A stretch of 64,000 nt of DNA, taken from JAUIAS01 sp030425395. GTDB lineage: Bacteria > Pseudomonadota > Alphaproteobacteria > Rhodobacterales > Rhodobacteraceae. Numbering within the stretch: position 1 is the first letter of the stretch; every line of letters begins with the position of its first letter. The position numbers were made by a program, and so were the translations under genes. Below, in pieces: positions 43,568 to 52,966 of the stretch. The notes under the pieces are model-generated. The model made no database searches and had not been told where the DNA came from. It saw only the letters and a program-made list of their open reading frames with translations. The stretch covers positions 1,302,001 to 1,366,000 of the forward strand of contig CP121336.1 in the NCBI GenBank assembly GCA_043553855.1. Reading direction: 5' to 3'.

Positions 43568-44326
43568 ATGAAGGTCCTGGTGCCTGTCAAGCGCGTGATC
43601 GATTACAACGTGAAAGTGCGCGTAAAAGCGGACGGAAGCGGTGTCGATCTTGCGAATGTGAAAATGTCGATGAACCCTTTCGACGAAATCGCCGTTGAAG
43701 AGGCGATCCGGCTGAAGGAAGCGGGCAAGGCCGATGAGGTGATTGCGGTTTCCATCGGTGTCAAGCAGGCGCAGGAAACGCTGCGCACGGCACTGGCAAT
43801 GGGCGCGGATCGCGCCATTCTGGTTGTGGCCGCCGATGATGTTCACACCGACATCGAACCCCTGGCCGTAGCCAAGATCCTCGCCAAGGTCGTGGAAGAA
43901 GAACAGCCCGGCGTTGTTCTGTGCGGCAAGCAGGCGATCGACAATGACATGAACGCCACCGGCCAGATGCTTTCGGCATTGCTGGGCTGGAGCCAGGGCA
44001 CCTTTGCTTCCGAAGTCGACATCGACGGCGACAGCGCCGTGGTAACCCGTGAAGTCGACGGCGGCCTGCAAACCATCAAGGTCAAGATGCCGGCGATCAT
44101 TTCCGTCGATCTGCGTCTGAACGAACCCCGTTATGCGTCCCTGCCCAACATCATGAAGGCCAAGAAAAAGCCTCTGGATGAAAAAACAGCGGACGACTAC
44201 GGCGTCGACGTGACCCCGCGCCTGACGGTGGTATCCACCGCAGAACCGGCGGCACGCGCTGCTGGCATCAAGGTCGGCTCGGTTGACGAGCTTGTGTCGA
44301 AACTCAAGGAAGCGGGGGCTGTATAA
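43568..44326 (+). CDS. etfB: Electron transfer flavoprotein subunit beta
   Basis: EtfB is the AMP-binding subunit of the soluble ETF dimer that carries electrons from acyl-CoA dehydrogenases to the quinone pool. The 252-residue product begins MKVLVPVKRVIDYNVKVRVK and has the NPFDEIAVEEAIRLKE and DGGLQTIKVKMPAIISVDLRLNEPRY motifs. AAGGAGAG precedes the ATG. The stop codon overlaps the etfA start by one base. Confidence 0.97.
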   Translation: MKVLVPVKRVIDYNVKVRVKADGSGVDLANVKMSMNPFDEIAVEEAIRLKEAGKADEVIAVSIGVKQAQETLRTALAMGADRAILVVAADDVHTDIEPLAVAKILAKVVEEEQPGVVLCGKQAIDNDMNATGQMLSALLGWSQGTFASEVDIDGDSAVVTREVDGGLQTIKVKMPAIISVDLRLNEPRYASLPNIMKAKKKPLDEKTADDYGVDVTPRLTVVSTAEPAARAAGIKVGSVDELVSKLKEAGAV

Positions 44327-45255
44327 TGGCTGTACTTCTTCTGGCAGAAATCAATGATGGCGCATTGTCCATGGACGCCACCGCCAAGGCGGTAACAGCG
44401 GCCAAGGCAATCGGCGATGTGACGGTTCTGGCAATCGGTGCCACCTGCGCCGACGCCGCCGCTGAGGCGGCAACCATCGAAGGCGTGGCCAAGGTGCTTT
44501 GCGCCGAAGACGCGCTTTATGGCAAGCGACTGGCGGAACCCGCAGCGGCGCTGATCGCCTCTTTGGCGGGCGACTATTCGCATATCGTCGCCCCGGCGAC
44601 CACTGATGCCAAGAACATCATGCCCCGCGTTGCGGCGCTTCTTGATGTCATGGTCATCTCGGACGCATCCGCCGTTGTCGATGCCGACACGTTCGAACGC
44701 CCGATCTATGCGGGCAACGCGGTTCAGACCGTGAAATCCACCGATGCAAAGAAGGTCGTGACCTTCCGCACATCCACCTTTGACGCTGCTGCGACCGGTG
44801 GCTCGGCCTCTGTGGAAAACATCGCAGCCGGTGAAAACCCTGCCCTTTCGGAATGGGTCGAAGACAAGGTCGCCGCCTCTGACCGTCCAGAACTGACATC
44901 TGCGGGTGTCGTTGTTTCCGGTGGTCGCGGTGTCGGCTCGGAAGAGAGCTTTGCCCTGATCGAAGGCCTTGCGGACAAGCTCGGTGCCGCCGTGGGTGCA
45001 TCCCGCGCAGCGGTTGATAGCGGCTATGCTCCGAACGACTGGCAGGTCGGGCAGACCGGCAAGGTGGTCGCACCCGACCTCTATGTTGCGGTTGGCATTT
45101 CCGGCGCGATCCAGCACTTGGCCGGCATGAAGGACTCCAAGATCATCGTTGCCATCAACAAGGACGAAGAAGCGCCAATTTTCCAGGTCGCCGACTATGG
45201 TCTTGTTGCCGATCTGTTTGACGCGGTGCCGGAACTGACCGAAAAACTCGGCTGA
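44326..45255 (+). CDS. etfA: Electron transfer flavoprotein subunit alpha
   Basis: EtfA holds the FAD of ETF. The 309-residue product has an N-terminal alpha/beta domain and the C-terminal FAD domain with SGGRGVGSEESF, GAAVGASRAAVDSGYAPNDWQVGQTG and GAIQHLAGMKDSKIIVAINKDEEAPIF (shown in parts). Complete. It is the partner of etfB, with a one-base overlap, and is followed by a strong terminator. Confidence 0.97.
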   Translation: MAVLLLAEINDGALSMDATAKAVTAAKAIGDVTVLAIGATCADAAAEAATIEGVAKVLCAEDALYGKRLAEPAAALIASLAGDYSHIVAPATTDAKNIMPRVAALLDVMVISDASAVVDADTFERPIYAGNAVQTVKSTDAKKVVTFRTSTFDAAATGGSASVENIAAGENPALSEWVEDKVAASDRPELTSAGVVVSGGRGVGSEESFALIEGLADKLGAAVGASRAAVDSGYAPNDWQVGQTGKVVAPDLYVAVGISGAIQHLAGMKDSKIIVAINKDEEAPIFQVADYGLVADLFDAVPELTEKLG

Positions 45256-45277
45256 CACCGGTGCGATGAAATACGAA

Positions 45278-45308
45278 AGGCCCGCCTGAAACTGGCGGGC
45301 CTTTTTTT
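45278..45308 (+). terminator. Intrinsic terminator after etfA
   Basis: AGGCCCGCC and GGCGGGCCT form a 9-bp stem with a 7-base loop, followed by seven Ts on the plus strand. It separates etfBA from the convergent DUF6473-like gene, and may work weakly in the other direction. Confidence 0.93.
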
Positions 45309-45324
45309 GTTCTGCGGGCCGGTG

Positions 45325-46107
45325 TCAGCGACACTCGCCCAACCACCCCGCTACAGCCCGCGCAATTTCGCGATGCTGTTGCGGGCCAGGCATATGCCGC
45401 GCTGCTGCGATATCTTGGGGGGCAAATATCATCCCTGACGTATCCAGTTTAGCCTGATCCACAACGATCCGCAGGAACGGGCGCCCCAGCGCGGCAACCA
45501 TTTCATCGGTGATCAGCGCAGGCTCTGCACCCAAAGGCCCGTGGCCAACAAGCCACAGCAAATGCACCTCACCGGGCAGGCGCGCCACCAACAGCCGCAT
45601 CCGTCTGAGCCATGTCGCGCGCAGTTCGTCGCGCACCCGACCAAATCGCGTGCGGTTTTGATCCCGCAGCGCCACAAGAAGCGCGCGCACAAAGGCAAAT
45701 TCGGAATAATCCACCTCGGGAAACAATCTCTGCAAGGCCGGTGTGACCGCCACAAGCCGATCGTTCCGGCGCGGATGCACGCGGAAAAAGCTGTTGGTCA
45801 GATTGGCCGCACAGGGCAATTGCACGATAAAACATCGCCCTCGCAAACTGTCGCCAAGTTCACCCACCAACCCCAAAAGGCAATCGACACCTCCATGCGC
45901 CACGCCAAAGTTGGCCGTGGGCCCATGAACCCCATTCAACAACATGGGAAACGGATGCGCCACAAAACGCCCAAACGTTTCGCTGCCACCAAGGAAAACC
46001 GTTGCATCCGGTCCCGCATCCAAAGGCCCCCGGCACCGTAGCCCCGCGTTTCCGATTTGAACCAGACCAGAACCGGGCACATCCATGCCCGTGTCATGAA
46101 CCCCCAT
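45325..46107 (-). CDS. DUF6473-like hypothetical protein
   Basis: The product is about 260 residues and resembles Roseobacter proteins of the DUF6473 type: GPLDAGPDATVFLGGSETFGRF near residue 30, HPFPMLL, ANFGVAHGGVD and a central SFFRVHPRRNDRLVAVTP. The N-terminal pattern is reminiscent of SGNH-like or nucleotide-binding folds but no catalytic set is clear. Function unknown; in this group such genes often neighbour surface glycan or sulfotransferase genes, which is not the case here. The ATG at 46105-46107 is taken; a TTG four codons earlier is possible. Confidence 0.65.
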   Translation of the reverse strand: MGVHDTGMDVPGSGLVQIGNAGLRCRGPLDAGPDATVFLGGSETFGRFVAHPFPMLLNGVHGPTANFGVAHGGVDCLLGLVGELGDSLRGRCFIVQLPCAANLTNSFFRVHPRRNDRLVAVTPALQRLFPEVDYSEFAFVRALLVALRDQNRTRFGRVRDELRATWLRRMRLLVARLPGEVHLLWLVGHGPLGAEPALITDEMVAALGRPFLRIVVDQAKLDTSGMIFAPQDIAAARHMPGPQQHREIARAVAGWLGECR

Positions 46108-46263
46108 GATATCCACCAATTTTTTTCACCCGTCTGCAGAGTCGCCTGTTTCTCTTGCCAAAGTGTTAAAGGAAAAATTTGCACGGTCTTTTCGTGACCG
46201 CTAACCCTTGTGATGCGTCCCGCACCGCGCATATGGTGTCCCGGCAGATCAAGGAGCGCAGTC

Positions 46264-47139
46264 ATGGATATTCAATCGGTAGGCGTGATTGGCGCGGGTC
46301 AGATGGGCAATGGGATCGCCCATGTCATGGCCCTCGCTGGGTATGACGTGGTGATGACCGATATCAGCCAGCAGGCGATGGACAACGCACTGGCCCTGAT
46401 CGACCGCAATCTGTCGCGGCAAGTGGGCCGGGGCAAGATTTCCGAAGCGGAAATGAACGCCGCAATGGCCCGCATCCGCACCACCGTGGCGCTTCCCGAA
46501 TTGGGGCAATGCGATCTGGTGATCGAGGCCGCAACGGAACGCGAAACCATCAAACAGGCGATTTTCGAAGATCTCTTGCCGCATCTGCGCCCCGAAACGA
46601 TCCTGACGTCCAACACCTCATCCATCTCGATCACGCGGCTTGCTTCGCGCACGGACCGCCCGGAAAAATTCATGGGGTTCCACTTCATGAACCCGGTGCC
46701 GGTGATGCAGTTGGTTGAACTGATCCGGGGCATAGCCACCGACCGCGAAACCTTTGCCGCGTGCAAGGCGGTTGTCGACAAGCTCGGCAAGACCGCCGCC
46801 AGCGCCGAGGATTTTCCCGCCTTTATCGTCAATCGCATCCTGATGCCGATGATCAACGAGGCCGTCTATACCCTGTATGAAGGCGTCGGGAACGTGCAGT
46901 CCATCGACCAGTCTCTCAAGCTGGGCGCGAACCATCCAATGGGGCCGCTGGAACTGGCCGATTTTATCGGTCTGGATACCTGCCTTGCCATCATGAACGT
47001 TCTGCACGATGGATTGGCGGATACCAAATACCGCCCCTGCCCTCTGCTCACCAAATATGTCGAAGCCGGCTGGCTGGGCCGCAAGACCCAGCGTGGCTTC
47101 TATGACTATCGTGGAGACGTTCCGGTTCCGACACGCTAA
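46264..47139 (+). CDS. 3-hydroxybutyryl-CoA dehydrogenase
   Basis: The 291-residue enzyme oxidises 3-hydroxyacyl-CoA (probably C4) with NAD(P). It has the dinucleotide fold GAGQMGNGIAHVMALAG (10-26), the catalytic segment GFHFMNPVPVMQLVELI with the active His, and the C-terminal dimerisation domain NHPMGPLELADFIGLDT. AAGGAG lies 9 nt before the ATG at 46264. It could act in butyrate, PHB or fatty acid metabolism. The gene stands alone, divergent from the DUF6473-like gene. Symbols used for such genes include hbd and paaH. Confidence 0.93.
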   Translation: MDIQSVGVIGAGQMGNGIAHVMALAGYDVVMTDISQQAMDNALALIDRNLSRQVGRGKISEAEMNAAMARIRTTVALPELGQCDLVIEAATERETIKQAIFEDLLPHLRPETILTSNTSSISITRLASRTDRPEKFMGFHFMNPVPVMQLVELIRGIATDRETFAACKAVVDKLGKTAASAEDFPAFIVNRILMPMINEAVYTLYEGVGNVQSIDQSLKLGANHPMGPLELADFIGLDTCLAIMNVLHDGLADTKYRPCPLLTKYVEAGWLGRKTQRGFYDYRGDVPVPTR

Positions 47140-47181
47140 GCGGTTACGCGGCACCCCGCGCGCATTCCCGCATCGCTGAGA

Positions 47182-48084
47182 TCACTTGTTGCCAAGCGCC
47201 AGCGTGTGTTCCCGCAGCCACGCCATGAAACCGCGTGGATTCTTGGCGAGCAGCTCCATATCCTCATCCCGGATCGGTTCGCCCACAACAGGGGCCTGCG
47301 GTTTGTTGCAGGACCGCACGATTTCATGCAGCAGCAACCCTTGCCGCAGCACAGCCGATATCCGGTTGGCCATCAGGTACCAACGGGAATTGCTGCCGGG
47401 AAAATAGATCGGCACAACCTTGGCACCGGAGGTGCGGATCAGCTTGGCTGTGAACACGTTCCATTCGCGTTCAACGGCCGGGCCGAACATGCTGTCCGAT
47501 GACATGATCACGCCCGACGGGAACAGGGCAATCACACCCTTCGCCTTGAGATGGGCCATCGTCTTGGCGCGCATCTCGACCATCTTGCGTTGGGCTTCGG
47601 GATCGTGGGGAAAGGGCACCGGGATCATGAAAGACGTCGCCGCCTCATCCAGACCCGTCAGAACCGACCGGGTCAGGATCCTGTAATCCTGTCGCACCCT
47701 GCCGATCAGATCGGCCAGAATCATGCCGTCCACCATCCCATGAGGATGGTTGGCAACGACCACAACGGGGCCTTCAGCCGGGATATTGGCCAGCTGTTCT
47801 TGCGGGGTTTGCAGTTCAATCCCCATGATATCCAGCGCCCCGCGCCAGAACCGCTGACCGCGATAGCTTGCGTTCTGCTTTTCGAACTTGTTGACCATAC
47901 GCAAGATGGTGATCTTGCCGGTCAGCCACTCAATCGTCTTGATTGCGCGGGACGTCCATACGTCGTCAAACGAATTGGAATAGGTCAGTGTTCGGCGGTC
48001 ATAGACCTCACCAGATGTCTCCGATGCAGGGCTGGGTGCATCTGATGACACGTTCGCGCTACTGTCTTGCGTTGTCTCTGCCAC
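47182..48084 (-). CDS. Lysophospholipid acyltransferase-family protein
   Basis: The 300-residue protein has the acyltransferase core with VANHPHGMVDG (about residues 110-120; the spacing His-x5-Asp is that of the hemolysin/OlsA-like branch rather than the NHxxxxD of PlsC), ALFPSGVIMSS (the EGTR-equivalent block) and VVPIYFPGSNS. The N-terminal 40 residues are low complexity. It probably acylates a lysophospholipid or an aminolipid precursor at the inner membrane. Exact substrate unknown. Confidence 0.82.
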   Translation of the reverse strand: MAETTQDSSANVSSDAPSPASETSGEVYDRRTLTYSNSFDDVWTSRAIKTIEWLTGKITILRMVNKFEKQNASYRGQRFWRGALDIMGIELQTPQEQLANIPAEGPVVVVANHPHGMVDGMILADLIGRVRQDYRILTRSVLTGLDEAATSFMIPVPFPHDPEAQRKMVEMRAKTMAHLKAKGVIALFPSGVIMSSDSMFGPAVEREWNVFTAKLIRTSGAKVVPIYFPGSNSRWYLMANRISAVLRQGLLLHEIVRSCNKPQAPVVGEPIRDEDMELLAKNPRGFMAWLREHTLALGNK

Positions 48085-48117
48085 GGTTCGTCCCCATCAA
48101 CACCGCCGGGCCGACGC

Positions 48118-48384
48118 TTAGTGATCTTCTCCGAATTTTTCAGCGACGAGCGCTGCAAGCGCATCGGCCAAAGCTTCGGCGTCGGGTCCCGATGTTTCGA
48201 CGTCAATAGTCGTTCCTTTCGACGCTGCCAACATCAAAAGACCCATTATACTGTCTCCGGACGCGCTCAACCCGTCGCGTGACACTTCGGCATGGGCGTC
48301 AAAGGCTTCCACCACCTCAACAAATTTTGCCGATGCCCGCGCGTGCAGACCTTTTTCGTTTACGATTTTCAAGTTTCGATGCAC
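48118..48384 (-). CDS. ptsH: HPr phosphocarrier protein
   Basis: HPr carries phosphate from enzyme I to EIIA proteins. The 88-residue product has the phospho-His motif KGLHARASAKF (His15) and the regulatory serine region SGDSIMGLLMLAASKG that HprK phosphorylates. It is the last gene of the chvI-chvG-hprK-rapZ-EIIA-ptsH operon. Alphaproteobacteria of this type usually lack most sugar permeases of the PTS, so the role is probably regulatory. Confidence 0.95.
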   Translation of the reverse strand: MHRNLKIVNEKGLHARASAKFVEVVEAFDAHAEVSRDGLSASGDSIMGLLMLAASKGTTIDVETSGPDAEALADALAALVAEKFGEDH

Positions 48385-48406
48385 GCTCGCCGCCCCTGTG
48401 TCTCAG

Positions 48407-48799
48407 TCAATCTGAACCGACGTTCTGACTGTCGATATATTTCTTGCCCGCCTCCAGCGCCGTGCGCACCGCATCGGGCACGGACAGATGACGGGATTTC
48501 GCAAGCTTGATCAGCATCGGCAGGTTGGCACCATAGACAATGCGCCGGTTGGTCGGCGCACAGGCCCGCAATGACAAGTTCGACGGCGAGCCGCCAAACA
48601 GATCAGTGACAACCACAACGCCGTCTCCTGCGTCAACCGCATCGGCTGCATCACAAATTTCATCTTGCTTGGTGGTGCGATCATGGTCTGCTTCGATCGA
48701 AATCGCCTGCACACCTTTCTGGCGCCCAATCACATGTTCCACCGCGGCAAGGTATTCCCCTGCCAGGCCCCCATGTGCCACGATCACAATCCCGATCAA
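48407..48799 (-). CDS. PTS EIIA component, mannose family (regulatory)
   Basis: The 130-residue protein is a lone EIIA-Man domain: MIGIVIVAHGGLAGEY with phosphorylatable His9, and VVVVTDLFGGSPSNLSL. No EIIB or EIIC genes are nearby, which marks a signalling rather than transport role. It overlaps the end of rapZ by 4 bp and precedes ptsH. Confidence 0.92.
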   Translation of the reverse strand: MIGIVIVAHGGLAGEYLAAVEHVIGRQKGVQAISIEADHDRTTKQDEICDAADAVDAGDGVVVVTDLFGGSPSNLSLRACAPTNRRIVYGANLPMLIKLAKSRHLSVPDAVRTALEAGKKYIDSQNVGSD

Positions 48800-49692
48800 C
48801 TGCGCCCCTCGTTCCTGTTGCGGCGTTCCAGCTCGCGATGCCTAATTGACACTTGCCGGCGGTCCTCTGCAAGGGTCTTGGCCAAGATTTCCGCAAGCGC
48901 CACGGAACGGTGTTGTCCGCCCGTGCAGCCAAAGGCTATCGACAGGTGCGATTTTCCTTCGTCGATATACGCGGGGATCAGGAAGCGTGTCAGGTCCACC
49001 ACCTTGTCACGGAACGGTTCAAAGCGCGCGTCGTCGCGGATGTAATCGACAACACGCGCGTCGCGACCGTCCAACCCGCGCAGGGCCGTATCCCAATACG
49101 GGTTCCTTAGAAACCGGACGTCAAACACCATGTCCAGGCCATGCGGCATACCGCGTTTGTAGGAAAACGAATGCACCGAAAGGGCGAGCCCCGCCCCCCC
49201 GGCAGGCCCATACCACCGCACCGCCTCTTCACGCAGCTGGTGCACGGTCAGGTTCGACGTATCTATCACGGTATCCGACCGCACCCGGATCGGGGCCAGC
49301 AGATCAAATTCACGCCGGATGCCCGAAACCGGCGTTTCCGCCGGTGCAAGGGGATGGCGACGGCGGGTTTCGGAATAGCGCGCCAAAAGCACGTCTTCAC
49401 GGCAATCAAGATACAGAACCGACAGGTCGACCTCGGGCAGGGTTCGGAAAAGTTCAATAAGTTCAATCAACGCAACAGTCGAAAAATCGCGGTTGCGCGG
49501 ATCAACCCCCAAGGCAATCGGTCGCGTCAGCTCGCCCCCCTCCAGCAGCCGCGGAATCAGGCGCAGCGGAAGATTGTCGATCGCTTCGTATCCCGTGTCC
49601 TCAAGCGCATTGATCGCCGTGGATCGTCCCGCGCCAGACGGTCCGGTCACCAAAACAATCTTGGTTGCACCTTCTGTGCGATCCATTTTCAT
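48796..49692 (-). CDS. rapZ: RNase adapter protein RapZ (YvcJ family)
   Basis: RapZ-family P-loop proteins bind nucleotides and, in E. coli, guide RNase E to the small RNA GlmZ. The 298-residue product has Walker A GPSGAGRST near the N-terminus, VLYLDCREDVLLARYSETRRRHPL, and the C-terminal domain with GCTGGQHRSV. The ATG at 49690-49692 overlaps the hprK stop (ATGA); longer in-frame starts would run into hprK. Its function in alphaproteobacteria is less studied. Confidence 0.93.
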   Translation of the reverse strand: MKMDRTEGATKIVLVTGPSGAGRSTAINALEDTGYEAIDNLPLRLIPRLLEGGELTRPIALGVDPRNRDFSTVALIELIELFRTLPEVDLSVLYLDCREDVLLARYSETRRRHPLAPAETPVSGIRREFDLLAPIRVRSDTVIDTSNLTVHQLREEAVRWYGPAGGAGLALSVHSFSYKRGMPHGLDMVFDVRFLRNPYWDTALRGLDGRDARVVDYIRDDARFEPFRDKVVDLTRFLIPAYIDEGKSHLSIAFGCTGGQHRSVALAEILAKTLAEDRRQVSIRHRELERRNRNEGRS

Positions 49693-50135
49693 TCGGTCAT
49701 CTCCGCGCCAGTCATGAGCAATAATATTGTCGGGGCAAGGTGGCTTGTCCAAACAGAACACAAGGATTTGACCGGCCACCCCAAAAGAATGGCCTCTGAT
49801 CGCTCAGGCAGGCGCGGGCCAGGATCAGGACTCAAATCCACAACCAGACGGATCGGCACATCATCGACATGGGGCACGCGCAACAACCCGACGCCACGCG
49901 CTTCGATCAATCCTGCGATCTGCGGCGGGCATGCCGCCGTCAACTTGCCACCGCGAACAGCTATCACCGTTCGGTCATCCGCAACCAGCGTGCCGCCCCG
50001 CGACAAGAGTTCAAGACACAGCGCCGACTTTCCCGTCCCGGACGCCCCCCGCACCACAACTGCGCCATCGCCAATCCGAACCGTAGAAGCGTGAATAATA
50101 TCGGTTGTCGTCGAGGGATCAGGCGCGCCTGTCAT
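49689..50135 (-). CDS. hprK: HPr kinase/phosphorylase (short form)
   Basis: HprK phosphorylates HPr on a serine. The 148-residue protein is the short alphaproteobacterial form that contains only the catalytic domain, with Walker A GASGTGKS (about 30-37) and the LVADDRT segment. The N-terminal domain of Firmicute HprK is absent, as expected here. It lies 3 bp after chvG and overlaps rapZ by 4 bp. Confidence 0.92.
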   Translation of the reverse strand: MTGAPDPSTTTDIIHASTVRIGDGAVVVRGASGTGKSALCLELLSRGGTLVADDRTVIAVRGGKLTAACPPQIAGLIEARGVGLLRVPHVDDVPIRLVVDLSPDPGPRLPERSEAILLGWPVKSLCSVWTSHLAPTILLLMTGAEMTE

Positions 50136-50138
50136 CTG

Positions 50139-51848
50139 TCACAAGGGCAGGCCCACGACAAAGCGTGCGCCCAGTGGGTCCGAGGTAACATCCGCCTCGG
50201 TCGGGCGGATGTTTTCGGCCCAGATCACGCCGCCATGTGCTTCGATGATCTGTTTCGATATCGCCAGCCCAAGGCCAGAGTTCTGTCCAAAGTGTTCCTC
50301 GGGACGTTGGGAATAGAATCTTTGGAATACCTTGGTCAGCGCCTGTTCGGGGATACCGGGGCCGGTATCTTCGACCACGACCAGAACCCGGCTTTGTCGT
50401 TTTCGCGCCCAAACACGGATGGCATCGCCATCTTCGCAAAACGAAATCGCGTTGGTGATCAGGTTGACGAACACCTGTGCAAGCCGCGCCTCAAGCCCGT
50501 GCACCATGATCGGTTCTGACGGCATATCCGAAATGAATTCTACCCCCTTGGCGCGGGCATCCTCGCCCAGATACTGCCCCAGGTTTTCCAGCATGGTCAG
50601 CAGGTTGAATTCCTCTTCTTCTTCCTTGACCAACTCACTATCAAGCCGGGACGCGTTGGAAATATCGCTGACCAGCCGGTCCAACCGGCGCACGTCATGA
50701 TCAATCACATCCAAAAGTTTTTCGCGCTGATCTTCGCGTTTGATCATGCGCAACGTGCCCACGGCTGACCGCAGGGACGCCAATGGATTCTTGATTTCAT
50801 GGGCAACGTCGGCGGCAAATTGTTCGTTGCTTTCGATCCGCGTATAGAGCGCGGAAACCAGCCCGCGCAACGCAGCGCTCAGCCGCCCGATTTCATCGGG
50901 GCGCGCGGTAAGGTCGGGGATGCGCACACGACCGGGATTGGTGCGCCGGGCATTTCGGTCGCGTCCCACTTCGGCGGCGGCGGCCAGATCCGACAACGGA
51001 TTGGCGATGGTTGACGCCAGAACCATGCTCAGCCCGATCGACACCAACGTCGCGATCAGGAACATCTGCAACACACGTTCGCGTTCGGCCCGCACCAACG
51101 CATCAATTTCACCAGCCGGGCTGGTCACCGCGACAACGCCGATATCGCGCGTGGTCTGGCGGATAACGGATGTCGCAGCGATCGTCTTGCCACCCGGTCC
51201 ATCAAGTTCGGGTTCAATCATTATCCCCGCTTCAAGCGTTGCAGGCACAAAATCGGCCAGCGTCACGTCAAGCGGTTGTTTCGCAGTCGCCTGTGGTGGG
51301 TTCATCAGTCTGGCAATCGAATCCCACACCCACAACAGACCGTCGGTAATAAAGGTGCGTCGCCCTTCGGGTGTCACCGCGCCCACAACACCCGCTGGCA
51401 GACCCTGACCGGTAAACCGCGCCACAAGCAGGCCCTGTGTATCATAAACGAACACCTCAAGGCCGCTGCGCAGTGTCAGCGCGGCCACCGCCTCGGCGGC
51501 GTCAATGCCATCGTTGGTCGCAAAATTTGCCGGGGCTGTAGCGGGCAATCTTGCCTCAAAGACATCCGCGATCAGAGCCGCGTCCGTGGCAAGGGTCTGC
51601 GCGCGCTGCATGACCAGCCCCTCGCGCGAGGACGTCAGATACAAAATCCCCGCCGCCAGAATATTCAGCGCGATGAGGTTGAACGTAATGATCCGGCGCG
51701 TCAGGGGCGAACTGCGCAACGACAGGAACCCCCGCCGCGCACGCCGTTCGCGCATTTCCTTTTCCACGTTTTCGTCGGGCGCAACCCAATCGTCGCCGAT
51801 GACTACATCGTCGTCCACGTCTTCCGCAGGTGCCGTCGTGTCCCGCAC
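50139..51848 (-). CDS. chvG: Sensor histidine kinase ChvG
   Basis: ChvG is the membrane kinase of the ChvG-ChvI system, which in rhizobia responds to acidity and envelope state. The 569-residue product has two transmembrane segments (about 46-66 and 275-300) flanking a periplasmic domain, a HAMP linker, the HisKA box DVAHEIKNPLASLR with the phospho-His, and HATPase motifs NLITNAI, VEDTGPGIP and GLGLAISKQIIEAHGG. The partner regulator lies 31 bp upstream. Confidence 0.93.
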   Translation of the reverse strand: MRDTTAPAEDVDDDVVIGDDWVAPDENVEKEMRERRARRGFLSLRSSPLTRRIITFNLIALNILAAGILYLTSSREGLVMQRAQTLATDAALIADVFEARLPATAPANFATNDGIDAAEAVAALTLRSGLEVFVYDTQGLLVARFTGQGLPAGVVGAVTPEGRRTFITDGLLWVWDSIARLMNPPQATAKQPLDVTLADFVPATLEAGIMIEPELDGPGGKTIAATSVIRQTTRDIGVVAVTSPAGEIDALVRAERERVLQMFLIATLVSIGLSMVLASTIANPLSDLAAAAEVGRDRNARRTNPGRVRIPDLTARPDEIGRLSAALRGLVSALYTRIESNEQFAADVAHEIKNPLASLRSAVGTLRMIKREDQREKLLDVIDHDVRRLDRLVSDISNASRLDSELVKEEEEEFNLLTMLENLGQYLGEDARAKGVEFISDMPSEPIMVHGLEARLAQVFVNLITNAISFCEDGDAIRVWARKRQSRVLVVVEDTGPGIPEQALTKVFQRFYSQRPEEHFGQNSGLGLAISKQIIEAHGGVIWAENIRPTEADVTSDPLGARFVVGLPL

Positions 51849-51879
51849 AGCGATCCTTTCGCCCCGTCAGAAACCCTGA

Positions 51880-52581
51880 CTATTCCTCATTATACCGATA
51901 CCCGATGCCATAAAGCGTCTCGATAGCGGAAAAATCTTCATCAACTGTGCGCATCTTCTTGCGCAGGCGCTTGATGTGGCTGTCGATGGTCCGGTCATCC
52001 ACATAGACCTGATCGTCATAGGCAACATCCATCAACTGGTCGCGGCTCTTGACGAAACCGGGGCGTTGGGCCAGCGCCTGCAACAACAGAAACTCGGTCA
52101 CCGTCAGGGATACATCGCGGCCCTTCCAGCTTACCGAGTGACGCAACGGATCCATGCGCAGTTCGCCGCGTTCCATAACCTTGGATTCGACGACCTCTCC
52201 GGCGGCATCCCCGGCAACGGCTTCTTGACGACGCAACAATGCGCGGATGCGTTCCACCAGAAGGCGCTGTGAGAAAGGTTTTTTGACGTAATCGTCAGCC
52301 CCCATCCGCAGGCCCAGAACCTCGTCGATTTCATCGTCCTTGGAGGTCAGGAAAATAACCGGCATCGCTGTTTTCTGGCGCAACCGCTGCAACAGGTCCA
52401 TGCCGTCCATGCGCGGCATCTTGATGTCCAGAACGGCCATATCCGGCAGCTTCTTGTTGAACGCATCCAACGCCGCCTGCCCATCATTATAGGTTTCAAC
52501 CTCGAAACCCTCGGCCTCCAGGGTCATTGAAACAGACGTCAGAATATTTCTGTCGTCATCAACCAACGCGATCTTTGACAT
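51880..52581 (-). CDS. chvI: Response regulator ChvI
   Basis: ChvI is an OmpR-type regulator. The 233-residue product has a receiver domain with the acidic pocket VDDD, phosphorylatable Asp in MAVLDIKMPRMDG and the Lys in KKPFSQRLL, followed by a winged-helix DNA-binding domain (VSLTVTEFLLLQALAQRPG, DDRTIDSHIKRLRKKM). The start MSKIALVDDD at 52579-52581 fits the family; a longer frame to 52635 is not conserved. Divergent from pckA. Confidence 0.95.
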   Translation of the reverse strand: MSKIALVDDDRNILTSVSMTLEAEGFEVETYNDGQAALDAFNKKLPDMAVLDIKMPRMDGMDLLQRLRQKTAMPVIFLTSKDDEIDEVLGLRMGADDYVKKPFSQRLLVERIRALLRRQEAVAGDAAGEVVESKVMERGELRMDPLRHSVSWKGRDVSLTVTEFLLLQALAQRPGFVKSRDQLMDVAYDDQVYVDDRTIDSHIKRLRKKMRTVDEDFSAIETLYGIGYRYNEE

Positions 52582-52966
52582 GCCATGTGCCCTTGTACTG
52601 CTCTTGTTTCGCTTATGTGCGTATTTTTCGGCCATTATGTGCCTTTTTACCTCAGCGAATCAATCGTTAACTGCGGGTATCCTTGGTTTGCGGCGAATCG
52701 GGTGACTCTGCCGCAACGATTGCGCGGCAAAATCCTTGCCATCGCGTGAATCCCCGCTGACCGCCACCACTGTTTCGGATGAGAAAACATGGTTGCGCTA
52801 AACTTTGGCTTGATGGCGCTAACTGCGCCAAACCGTCCTGTTCACGTCATAAATCGTCATGTTAAGAGCAGTGCCACCAGCCCCGAATTGACGGGGCGGC
52901 CTACCAACGCGAACCAAGCGACAGCGAACTGCTGCGCCAATGCGCCGCTACAGGAGACACGAGCAC
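52582..52966. promoter_or_regulatory. chvI-pckA divergent regulatory region
   Basis: The 385-bp divergent region has no credible gene. Its main feature is the palindrome TGGCGC-taact-GCGCCA at 52814-52830, nested within TTTGGC (52804-52809) and GCCAAA (52827-52832), and with the direct repeat GCGCTAA at about 52796 and 52817. The site lies about 140 bp before pckA and may be an operator for a carbon regulator. Confidence 0.5.
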
